Source: Pandoraea aquatica
Lineage (GTDB): Bacteria; Pseudomonadota; Gammaproteobacteria; Burkholderiales; Burkholderiaceae
Reading direction: 5' to 3'
Assembly (NCBI RefSeq): GCF_902459565.1
Contig: NZ_CABPSN010000002.1
Coordinates: forward strand, 62,001-126,000
Length of the DNA stretch: 64,000 bases
The position numbers and the translations under genes were made by a program. Positions 8,653 through 21,097 of the stretch are shown piece after piece. Under the pieces are notes generated by a model that saw only the letters and a list, made by a program, of their open reading frames with translations, did no database searches and had not been told where the DNA came from. The stretch's first letter is position 1. The number at the start of each line of letters is the position of its first letter.

Positions 8653-9006
8653 TTAGTTCGATGCCGGTTGCGCGGGCACTTCGCGCCATCCGGCCGGACA
8701 CGTTTTCACGTAGGGATAGTAGGCACCCGCCTTGTCGCAGTAGTACCAGGTGTCGCTGTTCGCACCGGGCTGATCGTATTGCGCACCGGCTTGCGGTTGC
8801 TCGACGTACTGCTGCGGTTGGCTGGGCACGACGACGAGGGGCGGCGCGTAATACGGCGACGGTGCGGCGTACGGATAGGCATAGGGGTATGGGTAATAGC
8901 CGGGACCGACCCAGACGCCCACGCGGCCATGCCAGGCGAAGGCGCTGCTGCTGGCCATAGCAGCGGCTACGGCGACGAAGCCGAGGACAACAGGAAGACG
9001 TTTCAC
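8653..9006 (-). CDS. Small exported Tyr/Pro-rich protein
   Basis: A 117-residue protein with a clear signal peptide (MKRLPVVLGFVAVAAAMASSSAFA), then a Tyr/Pro-rich region (PGYYPYPYAYPYAAPSPYY) and a C-terminal block WYYCDKAGAYYPYVKTCPAGW with two Cys that could form a disulfide. I recognise the WYYC...YYPYV...CP..W pattern as a conserved exported family of Burkholderiaceae without known function. Start ATG 9006. Upstream partner of the glycine-zipper gene. Confidence 0.78.
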   Translation of the reverse strand: MKRLPVVLGFVAVAAAMASSSAFAWHGRVGVWVGPGYYPYPYAYPYAAPSPYYAPPLVVVPSQPQQYVEQPQAGAQYDQPGANSDTWYYCDKAGAYYPYVKTCPAGWREVPAQPASN

Positions 9007-9319
9007 GACACGGACCTCGAAGAACCCTGGAGCTGACGTCTCCGAGTCTAGGCCCGACGCCCCCGCGGAGCAATTACGATGCCTGTTAGAAGTGTTTCAA
9101 AGCATTACCTTTTGGGGGCGGGTGGTGGTGCGGGAAGCGGTGCGGGAGGTAGTGCGGATCGTGTATCGAAGCGTGTATCGCGAGCGGGCTGCTACATGTG
9201 GTTACACGTGCGGTGAGCGCCGGGTAAGCGTCTTAAGATCCGCTTAAGCTTGGCTTCGCATACTGGGTTCGTCACTCGCACCACACTCGCGACTTAAGTG
9301 CCGCTCACAGAGGCCCATC
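9007..9319. other. 313-bp divergent intergenic region
   Basis: Separates the leftward exported-protein pair from the rightward DUF2076 gene. No gene is seen. It contains a G-rich stretch (9115-9155) and the partly symmetrical segment around CTTAAGATCCGCTTAAGC (9232-9249) near the DUF2076 gene, which may be part of its promoter. Confidence 0.45.
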
Positions 9320-10126
9320 ATGAACCCGCAAGAAATGCAGACCCTTCAGAGCTTTCTGACTCAACTCACGCAAGCGCAGGCGGGCGTCAAGGACGAACAG
9401 GCGGAAGCGTTGATTGCCGACGCAGTACGCCGTCAGCCGGACGCCGCTTACCTTCTCGTGCAGCGCGCATTGCTGCTCGACCATGCGCTGGTCTCGGCGC
9501 GCGCGCAGATTGCGACGTTGCAATCGCAGTTGCAGGCTGCGCAGGCGTCGCAAGGTGGACAGAATGCTCAGGGCGGCGCTCACGATTCGTTCCTTGGCGG
9601 AGGTAATGCGTGGGGGAACGGTGGGAATGCGGCGGGCGCAACGGGCGCGATGGGGACTGCTGGCGTAAGCGGCTATGGTGCAGGTCCGGCGGCAGCGCCG
9701 GCGTCGTACCCGACGCAGATGCAGGCACTGGCGCAGGCCCAGCCGTCCCCCCAACCGGCTGCACCGGCTCAACGTACAGGATGGTTGAGCGACGGCGCAC
9801 GTGGCACGCTCGGCAGCATCGCCACGACAGCCGCTGGCGTGGCGGGTGGCGCTTTCCTCTTCCAGGGCATCGAGAGCCTGTTCCACCGCAACGGCGGCGG
9901 GGGCTTCTTCGGTCAACCGGCGATGGGCGGATTGGGTAGCGGCATGATGCCCTCGGAGACGATCATCAACAACACGATCTACGAGAACGGAAACGGTAGC
10001 GGGAGTGGTGGTGCAAATGGCAACGGAAGCGACAACTTCCTGGATACGTCGAACTCGGATTTCTCGAACATCGACGATGGCCTGATGGACACCGGCGACT
10101 ACGACGACGATTCGAATTTCATTTGA
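9320..10126 (+). CDS. DUF2076-family protein
   Basis: A 268-residue protein. The N-terminal 75 residues (MNPQEMQTLQSFL ... QAEALIADAVRRQPDAAYLLVQRALLLDHAL) are the DUF2076 helical domain, often described as periplasmic ligand-binding-sensor-like. It is followed by a coiled Gln-rich helix, a Gly/Ala/Pro-rich linker, a short hydrophobic segment (GTLGSIATTAAGVAGGAFLFQGIESLF), and a very acidic Asn/Gly/Asp tail. No signal peptide is present. Function unknown. Start ATG 9320 fits the family N-terminus. Confidence 0.85.
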   Translation: MNPQEMQTLQSFLTQLTQAQAGVKDEQAEALIADAVRRQPDAAYLLVQRALLLDHALVSARAQIATLQSQLQAAQASQGGQNAQGGAHDSFLGGGNAWGNGGNAAGATGAMGTAGVSGYGAGPAAAPASYPTQMQALAQAQPSPQPAAPAQRTGWLSDGARGTLGSIATTAAGVAGGAFLFQGIESLFHRNGGGGFFGQPAMGGLGSGMMPSETIINNTIYENGNGSGSGGANGNGSDNFLDTSNSDFSNIDDGLMDTGDYDDDSNFI

Positions 10127-10240
10127 TGAAGAAGGCAGCGGGCGCGGATGTGCGCTCGCTGACTTATCGCTGTGACCGCCGCGAGCCTCGGCAAAAAGTG
10201 GTGTTCCAGCGAGTACTAGTGCAAGCGCGTCGGCTCTCGT

Positions 10241-10276
10241 CATAACCATTTTGTTGACACCAACAAAATGGTTATG
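10241..10276. repeat. Perfect 36-bp inverted repeat
   Basis: CATAACCATTTTGTTG (10241-10256) and its exact reverse complement CAACAAAATGGTTATG (10261-10276) are separated by four bases. It lies between the convergent DUF2076 and mnmE genes. No T-run follows on either strand, so it is not a canonical terminator, although it could still end transcription or block read-through. Confidence 0.85.
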
Positions 10277-10365
10277 AATTGATTATCTGGAAGCCGATGG
10301 ATCTGGCGGGTTCTTCTTAGCGTCTTGGTCCAGTGGCGAAATACCCGGCGAAGCCAACACCAAAC

Positions 10366-11760
10366 TCATTTTCCAATACAAAACCGACTGAAAATCACCC
10401 CCAGCAAATCGTCCGAAGTGAACTCGCCGGTGATTGTGCTGAGTTGTTCTTGCGCGAGACGTAATTCCTCGGCGAAGAGGTCGAGGGCACCGGCGTTCTG
10501 ACGCGCATGAGCGTCTGCCATCTCGACGTGATCTCGCGCCGCGCGCAGCGCCGACAGGTGACGCTCCCGCGCCAGGAACACGCCTTCGTTGCCCGCCTGC
10601 CATCCCGCGATCTTCAGCAATTCGGCACGCAGGAAATCGATCCCCTGCCCCCCCTTCGCCGACAAGCGAACACCCAGCGGCGCCGTGCCTTCCTCCGGCA
10701 GTACCGTCGCCGGTTCGCCCGCCAGATCCGTCTTGTTGTACACACGTACGATAGGCACATGCTTCGGCAGTTGCGTTGCAATGACTTCGTCTTCCGGGGT
10801 CATGCCGGTGCGCGTGTCGAGCAGATGCAGCACGGCGTCCGCCTTCGCGATTTCGCTCCAGCTGCGCGCGATACCGATGCGCTCGACCTCGTCCTCCGTC
10901 TCCCGCAATCCCGCCGTGTCGATGATGTGCAGCGGAATGCCGTCGATCTGAATCGTCTGCTGCACCTTGTCGCGCGTGGTCCCGGCAATCGGCGTGACGA
11001 TGGCCAGCTCGGCGCCGGCCAGCGCGTTGAGCAACGACGACTTGCCCACGTTCGGCTGACCCGCCAGCACGACGTTGATCCCCTCGCGCAGCAACGCGCC
11101 CTGCTTCGCCTGCGACAGCACCTGCGCCAACTGCGCACGGATGCGTTCGAGTTGCCCGAACGCGTCGGCGGCTTCCAGAAAATCGATCTCTTCTTCCGGG
11201 AAGTCGAGCGTCGCTTCCACCAGCATGCGCAGGTGAATGACCAGATCCACCAGCGAATGAATCTCGCGCGAGAACGCACCGTCCAGCGACCGGCTTGCCG
11301 AACGTGCCGCCGCCTCGGTGCTTGCCTCGATCAGGTCGGCCACTGCCTCGGCCTGCGCCAGATCGAGCTTGTCGTTCAGGAACGCCCGATGGGTGAATTC
11401 CCCCGGTTCCGCAAGGCGCACGCCAAGCTCAGCCCCTTCGTCGATACAGCGCTGCAACAGCAATTGCAGCACGATGGGTCCGCCGTGGCCTTGCAGTTCC
11501 AGCACGTCCTCGCCGGTGTACGAATTCGGACCGGGGAAGTACAGCGCGATACCGCGATCGAGCGCGTCGCCCGCACCGTCAAGAAACGGCAGATACGACG
11601 CGTGACGCGGCTTCAACGGCTGACCGACCAGACGCGCAATGACACGCTGCACAGCCTCGCCGCGATGCTTGCCGAAGGAGACACGCACCACGCCGATACC
11701 GCCGCGTCCGGGGGCGGTGGCAATGGCGGCAATCGGAACGGTGGAGACGGTAGCGCTCAT
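10366..11760 (-). CDS. mnmE: tRNA uridine-5-carboxymethylaminomethyl modification GTPase
   Basis: A 464-residue GTPase which with MnmG makes the (c)mnm5 modification at the wobble uridine of certain tRNAs. Seen: N-terminal folate-binding region ([20 protein letters not shown]-type start), [17 protein letters not shown]1 [10 protein letters not shown]2 region IAGTTRD, G3 DTAGLR, G4 NKTD, and the C-terminal FCIGK with the catalytic Cys. The start MSATVS at 11760 precedes the conserved N-terminus; a longer frame adds 15 atypical residues. It is 107 bp downstream of yidC in the usual origin order, but a terminator separates them. Confidence 0.97.
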   Translation of the reverse strand: MSATVSTVPIAAIATAPGRGGIGVVRVSFGKHRGEAVQRVIARLVGQPLKPRHASYLPFLDGAGDALDRGIALYFPGPNSYTGEDVLELQGHGGPIVLQLLLQRCIDEGAELGVRLAEPGEFTHRAFLNDKLDLAQAEAVADLIEASTEAAARSASRSLDGAFSREIHSLVDLVIHLRMLVEATLDFPEEEIDFLEAADAFGQLERIRAQLAQVLSQAKQGALLREGINVVLAGQPNVGKSSLLNALAGAELAIVTPIAGTTRDKVQQTIQIDGIPLHIIDTAGLRETEDEVERIGIARSWSEIAKADAVLHLLDTRTGMTPEDEVIATQLPKHVPIVRVYNKTDLAGEPATVLPEEGTAPLGVRLSAKGGQGIDFLRAELLKIAGWQAGNEGVFLARERHLSALRAARDHVEMADAHARQNAGALDLFAEELRLAQEQLSTITGEFTSDDLLGVIFSRFCIGK

Positions 11761-11804
11761 GGAACGATTCGTTGAAAAACAGTGGCTTATTTTGACATGC
11801 ACCA

Positions 11805-11836
11805 AACAAAACCGCCCGCGAGAGACTCGCGGGCGG
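11805..11836 (-). terminator. Rho-independent terminator of the rnpA-yidC operon
   Basis: CCGCCCGCGAG (11812-11822) pairs with CTCGCGGGCGG (11826-11836) around a 3-base loop. On the minus strand the hairpin is followed by TTTTGTTT, and it sits 31 bp after the yidC stop. Confidence 0.9.
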
Positions 11837-11867
11837 CTGTGTCAGTCAGACGGTCGGACCTGAATCG

Positions 11868-13523
11868 TCAGGCCGCCTTTTCCTTCTTTTTACTACCGAG
11901 CATTCGGTTGATCGACCATTGCTGCGCGATCGACAACGTGTTGTTGACCACGTAGTACAGCACCAGACCGGACGGCAGGAAGAGGAACATGACCGAGAAA
12001 ATCAGCGGCATGAACATCATCATCTTGGCCTGCATCGGATCCGGCGGCGTCGGGTTCAGCTTCGTCTGGATGAACATCGACACGGCCATCAGCACCGGCA
12101 GGATGTAATACGGATCCTGCGTCGAAAGGTCATGAATCCAACCCAGCCACGGCGCGCCGCGCATTTCCACCGACGAGAGCAGCACCCAGTACAGCGCAAT
12201 GAACACCGGAATCTGAATCACGATCGGGATACAGCCGCCGAACGGATTGACCTTCTCGGTCTTGTACAGCTCCATGAGCGCCGCGTTCATCTTTTGCGGG
12301 TCGCTCTTGTAGCGTTCGCGCAGTGCTTGCATGCGCGGCGTGATTTCCTTCATGCGTGCCATCGACTTGTAGCTTGCGGCCGACAGCGGGAAGAACACGA
12401 GCTTGATGATCACGGTCACGGCGATGATCGCCCAACCCCAGTTACCGATCAGCGCGTGCAGCTTCGAGAGCAGCCAGAACAGCGGCTTGGCGAGGATCGT
12501 GAAGTAACCGTAGTCCTTCGTCAGCTCCAGGCCCGGCGCGATCTGCTCGAGCATGTGCTCTTCCTGCGGACCGGCGAACAGACGTGCATCGACCGTCTCG
12601 CTGCCATTCGCCGGAATGCTGGCGAGCGGCTCCTTCACGCCAACGCGGTACAGGCCGTTGTCGAGCTTGCCGATGTAGTTGTCGCGCGTTGCACCTTCCT
12701 TCGGAATCCAGGCCGTGGCGAAGTAATGCTGCACCATGCCGATCCAGCCATCGCTCGACTGCTTGACGTACTTCGCCTTGTCCTTGTCGATGTCGCTGAA
12801 CGTGATCTTCTGGAATTTCTCGTCGCTGCTGTAGACCGTCGGGCCCGTGAACGTGTGCGAGAACTTCGCGCCGCTGATTTCACGGCCGTCACGCACCAGT
12901 TCCATGTACAGCGTCGGCTTGATGGCGGCGTCGGTCTTGTTGACGATCGTGTTCGACACGTCGATCACATAGCTGCCGCGATGGAACGTGTAAGCACGCA
13001 CCAACTGCAGGCCGCCCTTGACCGGCGATTCGAACTTCACGGTCAGCGTGTCGCCCGTCATCGTGGTCGGGCCCGGCACTTGCGTGAAGATGTCGTTGTG
13101 GTTCGGGAAGTCGCCGCCGATCAGACCCGTGCGAGCGAAGTACTGATGGCTCGGGGTGTTGTCGAACAGCACGACGTGCTTGTCGGCTTCGTCGGCGTCC
13201 GGCCACTTCGTGAGCGCGAGGAACGACAGCGTGCCGCCCTGCGTGCTGATGTCGGCTTCATAGACGTCGGTCGTAATACGGACCTTTTGCGCAGCAGCAG
13301 CGGCCGGTGCGTTACCCGGTGCGGCACCTGCGGCGGCAGCGGCGTTGGCCGATTGCGGCAGATCGTTAGCCGGCGTCTGATTGTTACCCGTGGCGGCCGG
13401 GGCAGAAGCTTCCGGCGTCGGGAAGAACAACGACGAATGGCCATTGGCGCGTTGCCAGTTGTCGAAAAGCATCACGACAGACAGCGCGAAAATGACCCAG
13501 AGTACGGTGCGTTTGATGTCCAT
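11868..13523 (-). CDS. yidC: Membrane protein insertase
   Basis: A 551-residue inner-membrane insertase/chaperone of the Oxa1 family. It inserts and folds membrane proteins alone or with SecYEG. N-terminal anchor helix ([18 protein letters not shown]), then an Ala/Pro-rich linker and a large periplasmic domain (about 85-345), then the conserved five-helix core beginning [16 protein letters not shown], with the basic cytoplasmic loop [11 protein letters not shown] and [23 protein letters not shown]. It ends in the basic tail GSKKKEKAA. Order rpmH-rnpA-yidD-yidC is the classic operon; yidD ends 24 bp upstream. Confidence 0.98.
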   Translation of the reverse strand: MDIKRTVLWVIFALSVVMLFDNWQRANGHSSLFFPTPEASAPAATGNNQTPANDLPQSANAAAAAGAAPGNAPAAAAAQKVRITTDVYEADISTQGGTLSFLALTKWPDADEADKHVVLFDNTPSHQYFARTGLIGGDFPNHNDIFTQVPGPTTMTGDTLTVKFESPVKGGLQLVRAYTFHRGSYVIDVSNTIVNKTDAAIKPTLYMELVRDGREISGAKFSHTFTGPTVYSSDEKFQKITFSDIDKDKAKYVKQSSDGWIGMVQHYFATAWIPKEGATRDNYIGKLDNGLYRVGVKEPLASIPANGSETVDARLFAGPQEEHMLEQIAPGLELTKDYGYFTILAKPLFWLLSKLHALIGNWGWAIIAVTVIIKLVFFPLSAASYKSMARMKEITPRMQALRERYKSDPQKMNAALMELYKTEKVNPFGGCIPIVIQIPVFIALYWVLLSSVEMRGAPWLGWIHDLSTQDPYYILPVLMAVSMFIQTKLNPTPPDPMQAKMMMFMPLIFSVMFLFLPSGLVLYYVVNNTLSIAQQWSINRMLGSKKKEKAA

Positions 13524-13547
13524 GCGGTAACTCGTGGTGGACGAAAC

Positions 13548-13904
13548 TCAGGAATGGCCCGGCGCGCGGCGCGTAACTGCCGATGCGGCCGCGGGCCCGG
13601 ACGAGACCGTCTGCTTAGCTCGCGACGTGTCGCTTCCGGCGGCCTTGTCGGCGCCATCGGCGGGGGTGTCGGGAACGTTACAGACGTGTCGAGCCGGCGG
13701 TACGGGATCGAAACCGCCGGGATGAAACGGATGACAGCGACATAGACGCCGGGCCGCGAGATAAGTGCCGTAACCGGCACCGTGCTCGACGATGGCCTCG
13801 CGTGCGTAGTCGGAGCAGCTCGGATGAAAGCGGCAACGGTTCCCCAGCCAGGGACTGATCACCAGCTTGTAACCGCGCAGGAGCAACAACAGCACGCTTC
13901 GCAT
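13548..13904 (-). CDS. yidD: Membrane protein insertion efficiency factor
   Basis: A 118-residue protein of the YidD family, a small membrane-associated protein that assists YidC-dependent insertion. Signature: [49 protein letters not shown], with the conserved Cys residues. The start MRSVLL at 13904 matches the family; a frame from 13955 would add 17 non-conserved residues. The C-terminal about 45 residues after DPVPPAR are a low-complexity extension beyond the usual 70-85 residues. Confidence 0.95.
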   Translation of the reverse strand: MRSVLLLLLRGYKLVISPWLGNRCRFHPSCSDYAREAIVEHGAGYGTYLAARRLCRCHPFHPGGFDPVPPARHVCNVPDTPADGADKAAGSDTSRAKQTVSSGPAAASAVTRRAPGHS

Positions 13905-13983
13905 CTCGATTCCGCCTGTCAGTCCGGCCACAGGGTGACCGGGTGGGCGGCGCATGCCCGGGGTCGGGCGCTACCGTGTGGGA

Positions 13984-14457
13984 CTAACTACCTTCCGTCT
14001 TGTCGTCGGACGCGCGGCGCTTGCGGGCAGCTTTCTCGGCTGCGTCGAAGAGCTGCGCGAACTCGGTCTGGCACAGTGTGTTCAACACTGGCGCAGCGGC
14101 CGCCGTATACGTCCCCTTGTCGAATCGCCGGGTCAGTCGCAGTACGAAGTCCCAGCCGGCCAGCGCCTCACGACGCTGACGAAACATCTCGCGAGCCTGA
14201 CGTTTGATCAGATTGCGAGTGACCGCGCGCGGCGCATGCTTCTTACCGACGACAATGCCGATGCGGCCTTCATGAGGCGTGGCATCGGCAGGGGTGTCCG
14301 GCGCGTTTTCGCGCCAGCGCATATACAACACGAAGTGCGCGCTGCGACGCAGAGGGCGCAAACTAAAAACGGATGAAAACTCATCCGTTTTGAGAAGTCG
14401 CGCGGCCTTGGGAAACCCCAGTGCCGGGACTTCGCGCCTTGCGGATTTAACGCGCAA
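13984..14457 (-). CDS. rnpA: Ribonuclease P protein component
   Basis: The protein subunit of RNase P, which matures the 5' ends of tRNAs with the RNA RnpB. The conserved core is present: FPKAARLLKTDEFSSVF, RIGIVVGKKHAPRAVTRNLIKRQAREMFR (the RNR-type helix), and GWDFVLRLTRR. The C-terminus is basic. The start is uncertain: the frame has no ATG between rpmH and the core; I give the TTG at 14457 (25 bp after rpmH), but a GTG at 14544 inside rpmH is also possible. Second gene of the rpmH operon. Confidence 0.9.
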   Translation of the reverse strand: MRVKSARREVPALGFPKAARLLKTDEFSSVFSLRPLRRSAHFVLYMRWRENAPDTPADATPHEGRIGIVVGKKHAPRAVTRNLIKRQAREMFRQRREALAGWDFVLRLTRRFDKGTYTAAAAPVLNTLCQTEFAQLFDAAEKAARKRRASDDKTEGS

Positions 14458-14482
14458 ACCGCGGTACGACCGAGAACCGCGA

Positions 14483-14617
14483 TTAGACGGCCAGGCGCTT
14501 ACGGCCCTTGGCGCGACGAGCGGCGATGACCTTGCGGCCGCCACGGGTCTTCATGCGAACCAGGAAGCCATGGGTGCGCTTGCGGCGCGTCACGGAAGGC
14601 TGAAAAGTACGTTTCAT
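14483..14617 (-). CDS. rpmH: 50S ribosomal protein L34
   Basis: A 44-residue basic ribosomal protein: [18 protein letters not shown], then [24 protein letters not shown]. This is the full length of L34 in betaproteobacteria. It is the first gene of the leftward origin operon; its promoter lies in the 818-bp gap shared with dnaA. Confidence 0.98.
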   Translation of the reverse strand: MKRTFQPSVTRRKRTHGFLVRMKTRGGRKVIAARRAKGRKRLAV

Positions 14618-14879
14618 GATGCACTCACTGTGTGAAAAAATTCCCGCGCAGCAGCATCGTAAAACGCCACAAGGACACCGTGAAAACCTGCAAATTCAAG
14701 GACTTTCACGCATGACCCAGCCGTCGGGAGTTGGATAGGAATCCGGTTATCTTTCTAACGAACCCGCTATTTAATCGGCTTTTCCGTTGTGTGTCAATAG
14801 GTTAGCCATCGCCCCGAGCGCATCCGTACACGATCGGTGTCGCCGTTGTCGCGGAACCGCCAGCCCGTGGGGCTGTGGC

Positions 14880-14888
14880 TGTGGATAA
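14880..14888 (-). promoter_or_regulatory. DnaA box (perfect)
   Basis: TGTGGATAA, the complement of TTATCCACA, in the rpmH-dnaA gap. Confidence 0.85.
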
Positions 14889-15064
14889 TGGCGGAAATTG
14901 CCCGAAGCTTCACTTTTTGCCGGTGGATAAATGGGAAATCGTGAAGATGTTCTGGCGGTCGCGGCAAATCGTCGCAATTGCTGGTCATTTGCGCAGCCAT
15001 CGCGCGAACTCAGATGGGTTAACGCGGTACGCCCGCCCGGAGATGCGCGTGCTGTGGGCATTCC

Positions 15065-15073
15065 TGTGGATAA
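15065..15073 (-). promoter_or_regulatory. DnaA box (perfect)
   Basis: TGTGGATAA, second perfect copy, 185 bp from the first and in the same orientation. Confidence 0.85.
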
Positions 15074-15435
15074 CTCGCTTTGCGGACGCTTTGGCGGTAA
15101 AATCCCCCATCAATTTTTTTCCCAGCAGAGTACCGGTGACGCCGCCATGTGGATAGCGCGCCGGGTTTTGTCGTCTGCGCGCGCCGGAGCGACCGGCCGT
15201 ACGCGCGAGACCAAGCCCGAGCGCCGCGCCGTGGTTCGTCGAATGCCGGACGTCTGCAATGCGCCGCTGGTCCGACTCGATCCCGGCCGGTCATCCGTCC
15301 CCCCATGCATTGGCGGACGGATTGCCGGCTTGGTTTGGCGCGTTCTGCCCCCATATCTGATGTAACGGATAGTGGACGGCAAGAGCGCCAGACGAAGCAG
15401 TCGGATGGGCCCCGCGCCACCTGGACACACGCTGC

Positions 15436-16980
15436 ATGAACGACTTCTGGCAACACTGCGCGACCCGTCTCGAACAAGAGCTCACGCCTCAGCAGTTCCG
15501 TACCTGGATCAAACCGCTGGCACCGCTCGATTTCGACGAACAGGCGCGCACGCTCAAGATTGGCGCCCCCAACCGCTTCAAGATGGACTGGGTGAAGAGC
15601 CAATTCTCCGGGCGTATCCAGAGCATGGCGTCGGACTATTGGAACGCCCCGATCGAAGTGACGTTCGTTGTCGATCCGAAGGCCAGTTTGCGGGTGCCTT
15701 CCTCCACGACCGTCACCCCGCCGCCGGCACCGAGTGCCGCGCCCGCTTCGGTGCCGGCGAGCGTCGCGCGCGCCAATCCGACGGCTACCGCTGCCCACGC
15801 AGCCGTGGCTGGCGCGAACGGCAACCATGCCGCAGATGCCGCAGCACTCGACGGCGAACGTCCCGATCTGGAAGCGAGCGAAGCCGAAGCCGTGCGTCGC
15901 AACTGGCGCGTCACGCCGCAAGAGCCGGTGCAAGTCGGCGAAGTCGAGTCGATTTACGAGCGCTCGAAGCTCAACCCGGTGCTGACCTTCGACAACTTCG
16001 TGACGGGTAAGTCGAACCAGCTCGCCCGCGCTGCCGCGATTCAGGTGGCGAACAACCCGGGGACTTCGTATAACCCGCTGTTCCTTTACGGCGGCGTCGG
16101 TCTGGGTAAGACCCACTTGATCCACGCCATCGGCAACCAGTTGCTGGCCGAGAAGCAGAACCCGCGCATTCGTTATATCCACGCGGAGCAGTACGTATCC
16201 GACGTGGTGAAGGCGTATCAACGCAAGGCATTTGACGAATTCAAGCGTTATTACCATTCGCTCGATCTGCTGCTGATCGACGATATTCAGTTCTTCTCCG
16301 GCAAGAGCCGTACGCAGGAAGAATTCTTCTACGCGTTCGAGGCGCTGATCGCGAACCGTGCGCAGGTGATCATCACGAGCGACACGTATCCGAAGGAAAT
16401 CACCGGCATCGACGACCGGCTGATTTCGCGTTTCGATTCGGGGCTGACGGTGGCCATCGAGCCGCCAGAACTCGAAATGCGCGTGGCGATTTTGATCAAG
16501 AAGGCGCAGGCCGAAGGCGTGGGATTGTCGGAGGACGTGGCGTTCTTCGTCGGTAAGCACCTGCGCTCGAACGTCCGTGAACTGGAAGGTGCGCTGCGCA
16601 AGATTCTGGCGTACTCGAAATTCCACGGCCGCGAGATCACGATCGAGCTGACGAAGGAAGCGCTGAAAGATCTGTTGACGGTTCAGAATCGTCAGATTTC
16701 CGTCGAGAACATTCAGAAGACGGTCGCCGATTTTTACAATATCAAGGTCGCCGACATGTATTCGAAAAAGCGGCCTGCCAATATTGCACGGCCGCGGCAG
16801 ATTGCCATGTATCTGGCGAAGGAACTGACGCAGAAGAGCTTGCCGGAAATCGGCGAGCTGTTCGGTGGCCGCGACCATACGACGGTGCTGCACGCGGTAC
16901 GCAAGATTGCGGAAGAGCGAGGCAAGGATGCGCAGCTCAATCACGAGTTGCACGTGCTGGAGCAGACGCTCAAGGGGTAA
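15436..16980 (+). CDS. dnaA: Chromosomal replication initiator protein
   Basis: A 514-residue replication initiator, AAA+ ATPase. Domain I (1-80, [16 protein letters not shown]...TWIKPL), a Pro/Ala-rich domain II linker (about 85-160) longer than in E. coli, AAA+ domain with Walker [10 protein letters not shown] (219-227) and Walker [10 protein letters not shown], and a C-terminal DNA-binding domain with the signature [15 protein letters not shown]-DnaA opens oriC by binding the boxes upstream. Start ATG 15436 matches the family. Confidence 0.98.
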   Translation: MNDFWQHCATRLEQELTPQQFRTWIKPLAPLDFDEQARTLKIGAPNRFKMDWVKSQFSGRIQSMASDYWNAPIEVTFVVDPKASLRVPSSTTVTPPPAPSAAPASVPASVARANPTATAAHAAVAGANGNHAADAAALDGERPDLEASEAEAVRRNWRVTPQEPVQVGEVESIYERSKLNPVLTFDNFVTGKSNQLARAAAIQVANNPGTSYNPLFLYGGVGLGKTHLIHAIGNQLLAEKQNPRIRYIHAEQYVSDVVKAYQRKAFDEFKRYYHSLDLLLIDDIQFFSGKSRTQEEFFYAFEALIANRAQVIITSDTYPKEITGIDDRLISRFDSGLTVAIEPPELEMRVAILIKKAQAEGVGLSEDVAFFVGKHLRSNVRELEGALRKILAYSKFHGREITIELTKEALKDLLTVQNRQISVENIQKTVADFYNIKVADMYSKKRPANIARPRQIAMYLAKELTQKSLPEIGELFGGRDHTTVLHAVRKIAEERGKDAQLNHELHVLEQTLKG

Positions 16981-17025
16981 CAGCCGGCGAAGGCGCAGGG
17001 GGACGGGCGGGGTTGCCTGCATCCC

Positions 17026-17034
17026 TGTGGATAA
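17026..17034 (-). promoter_or_regulatory. DnaA box in the dnaA-dnaN gap
   Basis: A perfect TGTGGATAA 46 bp after dnaA. The 239-bp gap (16981-17219) also has TTATCCCAT-like sequence near 17130, so dnaN expression or a second origin element may respond to DnaA. Confidence 0.75.
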
Positions 17035-17219
17035 GCTGGGTGCGGTTTGGGGGGAACTGGTGTTTTCGGGCACAATAGCGGATCGGCGCACAATGCGTCC
17101 CCGGCTCGTCCACAGCGTTTTCCGCCCTGTTATCCCATCTGCAAGCGATTGATTGATAAGGGAATCTTCGGGTTTCAGCAGAAACTGGCACCCGTTAACA
17201 GTTACTACGAAGGATAAAT

Positions 17220-18326
17220 ATGCAATTGGTCAAAACTCAACGAGACAATCTGCTGCGGCCGCTGCAAATTGTGAGTGGCATCGTCGAGCGTCGCCACACG
17301 TTGCCGATTCTGGCCAATTTGCTGATTCGCAAGCACGGACAGGACATTTCCTTCCTGTCGACCGACCTTGAGTTGCAGATCACCACGACCGCTGACTGCG
17401 GTGCCGGCGCCGACGATGTGGCGACGACCGTGGCGGCACGCAAGCTGCTCGACATCCTGCGCAACATGCCGGACGCCGAAGTGGCGCTCTCGCTGTCGGA
17501 CAAGCGTCTGACGGTGCAGGCTGGCAAGAGCCGTTTCCAGTTGCAAACGCTGGCGGCCGAAGATTTCCCGACGGTGGCCGAAGCCAACGACTACGCCGCG
17601 AGCTTCGCGCTCCCGCAGCGTGCGTTCCGCCAACTGCTGGGCATGGTGCACTTCGCGATGGCGCAGCAGGACATCCGTTACTACCTGAACGGCATGCTGC
17701 TGGTGGTCGAGGGCGAGAAGATCGAAGCGGTGGCGACGGACGGTCACCGTCTGGCGTACTGCAACACGACGATTGCCGGTGAGAAGTTTGCGCGTCAGGA
17801 AGTGATCATCCCGCGCAAGACGATTCTCGAGTTGCAGCGTCTGCTCGAAGACATCGACGATCCGGTGCAGATCGACGTGGCACCGAGCCAGGTCAAGTTC
17901 CGTTTTGCGAACGTCGAGCTGGTGTCGAAGCTGGTCGAGGGCAAGTTCCCCGACTTCAATCGTGTGATCCCGAAGGGTTACAACAAGAGCTTCGTGATCA
18001 GCCGTGAAGAGCTGCACCGTTCGCTGCAACGTGCGGCGATCGTCACGTCGGACAAGTTCAAGGGTGTGCGTTTCCTGGTGAGCGAAAACCAGTTGAAGAT
18101 CAGCGCGAACAACACCGAAAACGAAGAAGCGCAGGAAGAAATCGAGATCGATTACACGGGCGAGTCGGTGGATATCGGCTTTAACGTGACGTATCTGCTC
18201 GACGTGCTGTCGAACCTGAAGGTCGAGCAAGTGAAGGTGAGCCTTGGCGATGCCAATTCGAGCGCACTGATCACCCTGCCGGACAACGACGAATTCAAAT
18301 ACGTCGTCATGCCGATGCGCATCTGA
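17220..18326 (+). CDS. dnaN: DNA polymerase III beta sliding clamp
   Basis: A 368-residue processivity clamp that encircles DNA as a ring dimer. MQLVKTQRDNLLRPLQIVSGIVERRHTLPILANLL is the family N-terminus, and the frame ends EFKYVVMPMRI, with the conserved C-terminal MPMR that forms part of the partner-binding pocket. Start follows an AAGGATAAAT region. Lies between dnaA and gyrB in the usual order. Confidence 0.98.
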   Translation: MQLVKTQRDNLLRPLQIVSGIVERRHTLPILANLLIRKHGQDISFLSTDLELQITTTADCGAGADDVATTVAARKLLDILRNMPDAEVALSLSDKRLTVQAGKSRFQLQTLAAEDFPTVAEANDYAASFALPQRAFRQLLGMVHFAMAQQDIRYYLNGMLLVVEGEKIEAVATDGHRLAYCNTTIAGEKFARQEVIIPRKTILELQRLLEDIDDPVQIDVAPSQVKFRFANVELVSKLVEGKFPDFNRVIPKGYNKSFVISREELHRSLQRAAIVTSDKFKGVRFLVSENQLKISANNTENEEAQEEIEIDYTGESVDIGFNVTYLLDVLSNLKVEQVKVSLGDANSSALITLPDNDEFKYVVMPMRI

Positions 18327-18363
18327 GCGGATATTCCGCCATACGCGCCGTCACATATGCGCG

Positions 18364-18382
18364 AAGGGGCCGAGCGCCCCTT
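18364..18382 (+). terminator. Possible hairpin after dnaN
   Basis: AAGGGGC (18364-18370) pairs with GCCCCTT (18376-18382). The following sequence is only moderately T-rich, so termination may be partial and dnaN transcripts may reach gyrB. Confidence 0.5.
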
Positions 18383-18485
18383 TGGCGTTTCTAGAGAATT
18401 ATCCTTTTGCGGGATAAGCGGCCTTCGGAGCGCCAAAAGCGTGCGGGGGGCGGCAGGTCATGAAGCAGTAATTCGTCAGCAATGA

Positions 18486-20984
<2,499 letters not shown>

Positions 20985-21016
20985 TTGTGGTTGTAGATAA
21001 CCGCATGACCGCATCA

Positions 21017-21054
21017 AAACAGCCCCGGAAGTGGAGACACTTCCGGGGCTGTTT
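21017..21054 (+). terminator. Strong rho-independent terminator after gyrB
   Basis: A perfect 17-bp stem, AAACAGCCCCGGAAGTG (21017-21033) with its complement (21038-21054), around a GAGA loop and ending in T residues. Could also serve the leftward fmdB gene. Confidence 0.92.
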
Positions 21055-21097
21055 CATTTGCCGCGTTGTATGTCGTTCAATGCACTGCCAGGCGGCC

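Larger units (their letters stand above)
14618..15435. other. oriC: rpmH-dnaA intergenic region, probable oriC with DnaA boxes
   Basis: An 818-bp region between divergent rpmH and dnaA, with no convincing gene. It contains perfect DnaA boxes TGTGGATAA at 14880-14888 and 15065-15073, plus one-mismatch boxes GGTGGATAA at 14922-14930 and TGTGGATAG at 15148-15156, all in the same orientation. A T-rich stretch (around 15107-15120, CAATTTTTTTCCC) and AT-richer DNA near 14740-14800 could serve as unwinding or promoter elements. Position and box cluster fit the origin, but a full GC-skew check is not possible in this window. Confidence 0.75.

Noticed and set aside
11919-13745. A 608-codon open frame antisense to yidC and yidD
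   Set aside because: Arg/His/Asp-rich shadow frame without motifs; yidC and yidD are unmistakable on the other strand.
15019-17091. A 690-codon open frame antisense to dnaA and the origin gap
   Set aside because: Composition and location make it a shadow of dnaA; it would run through the DnaA boxes.
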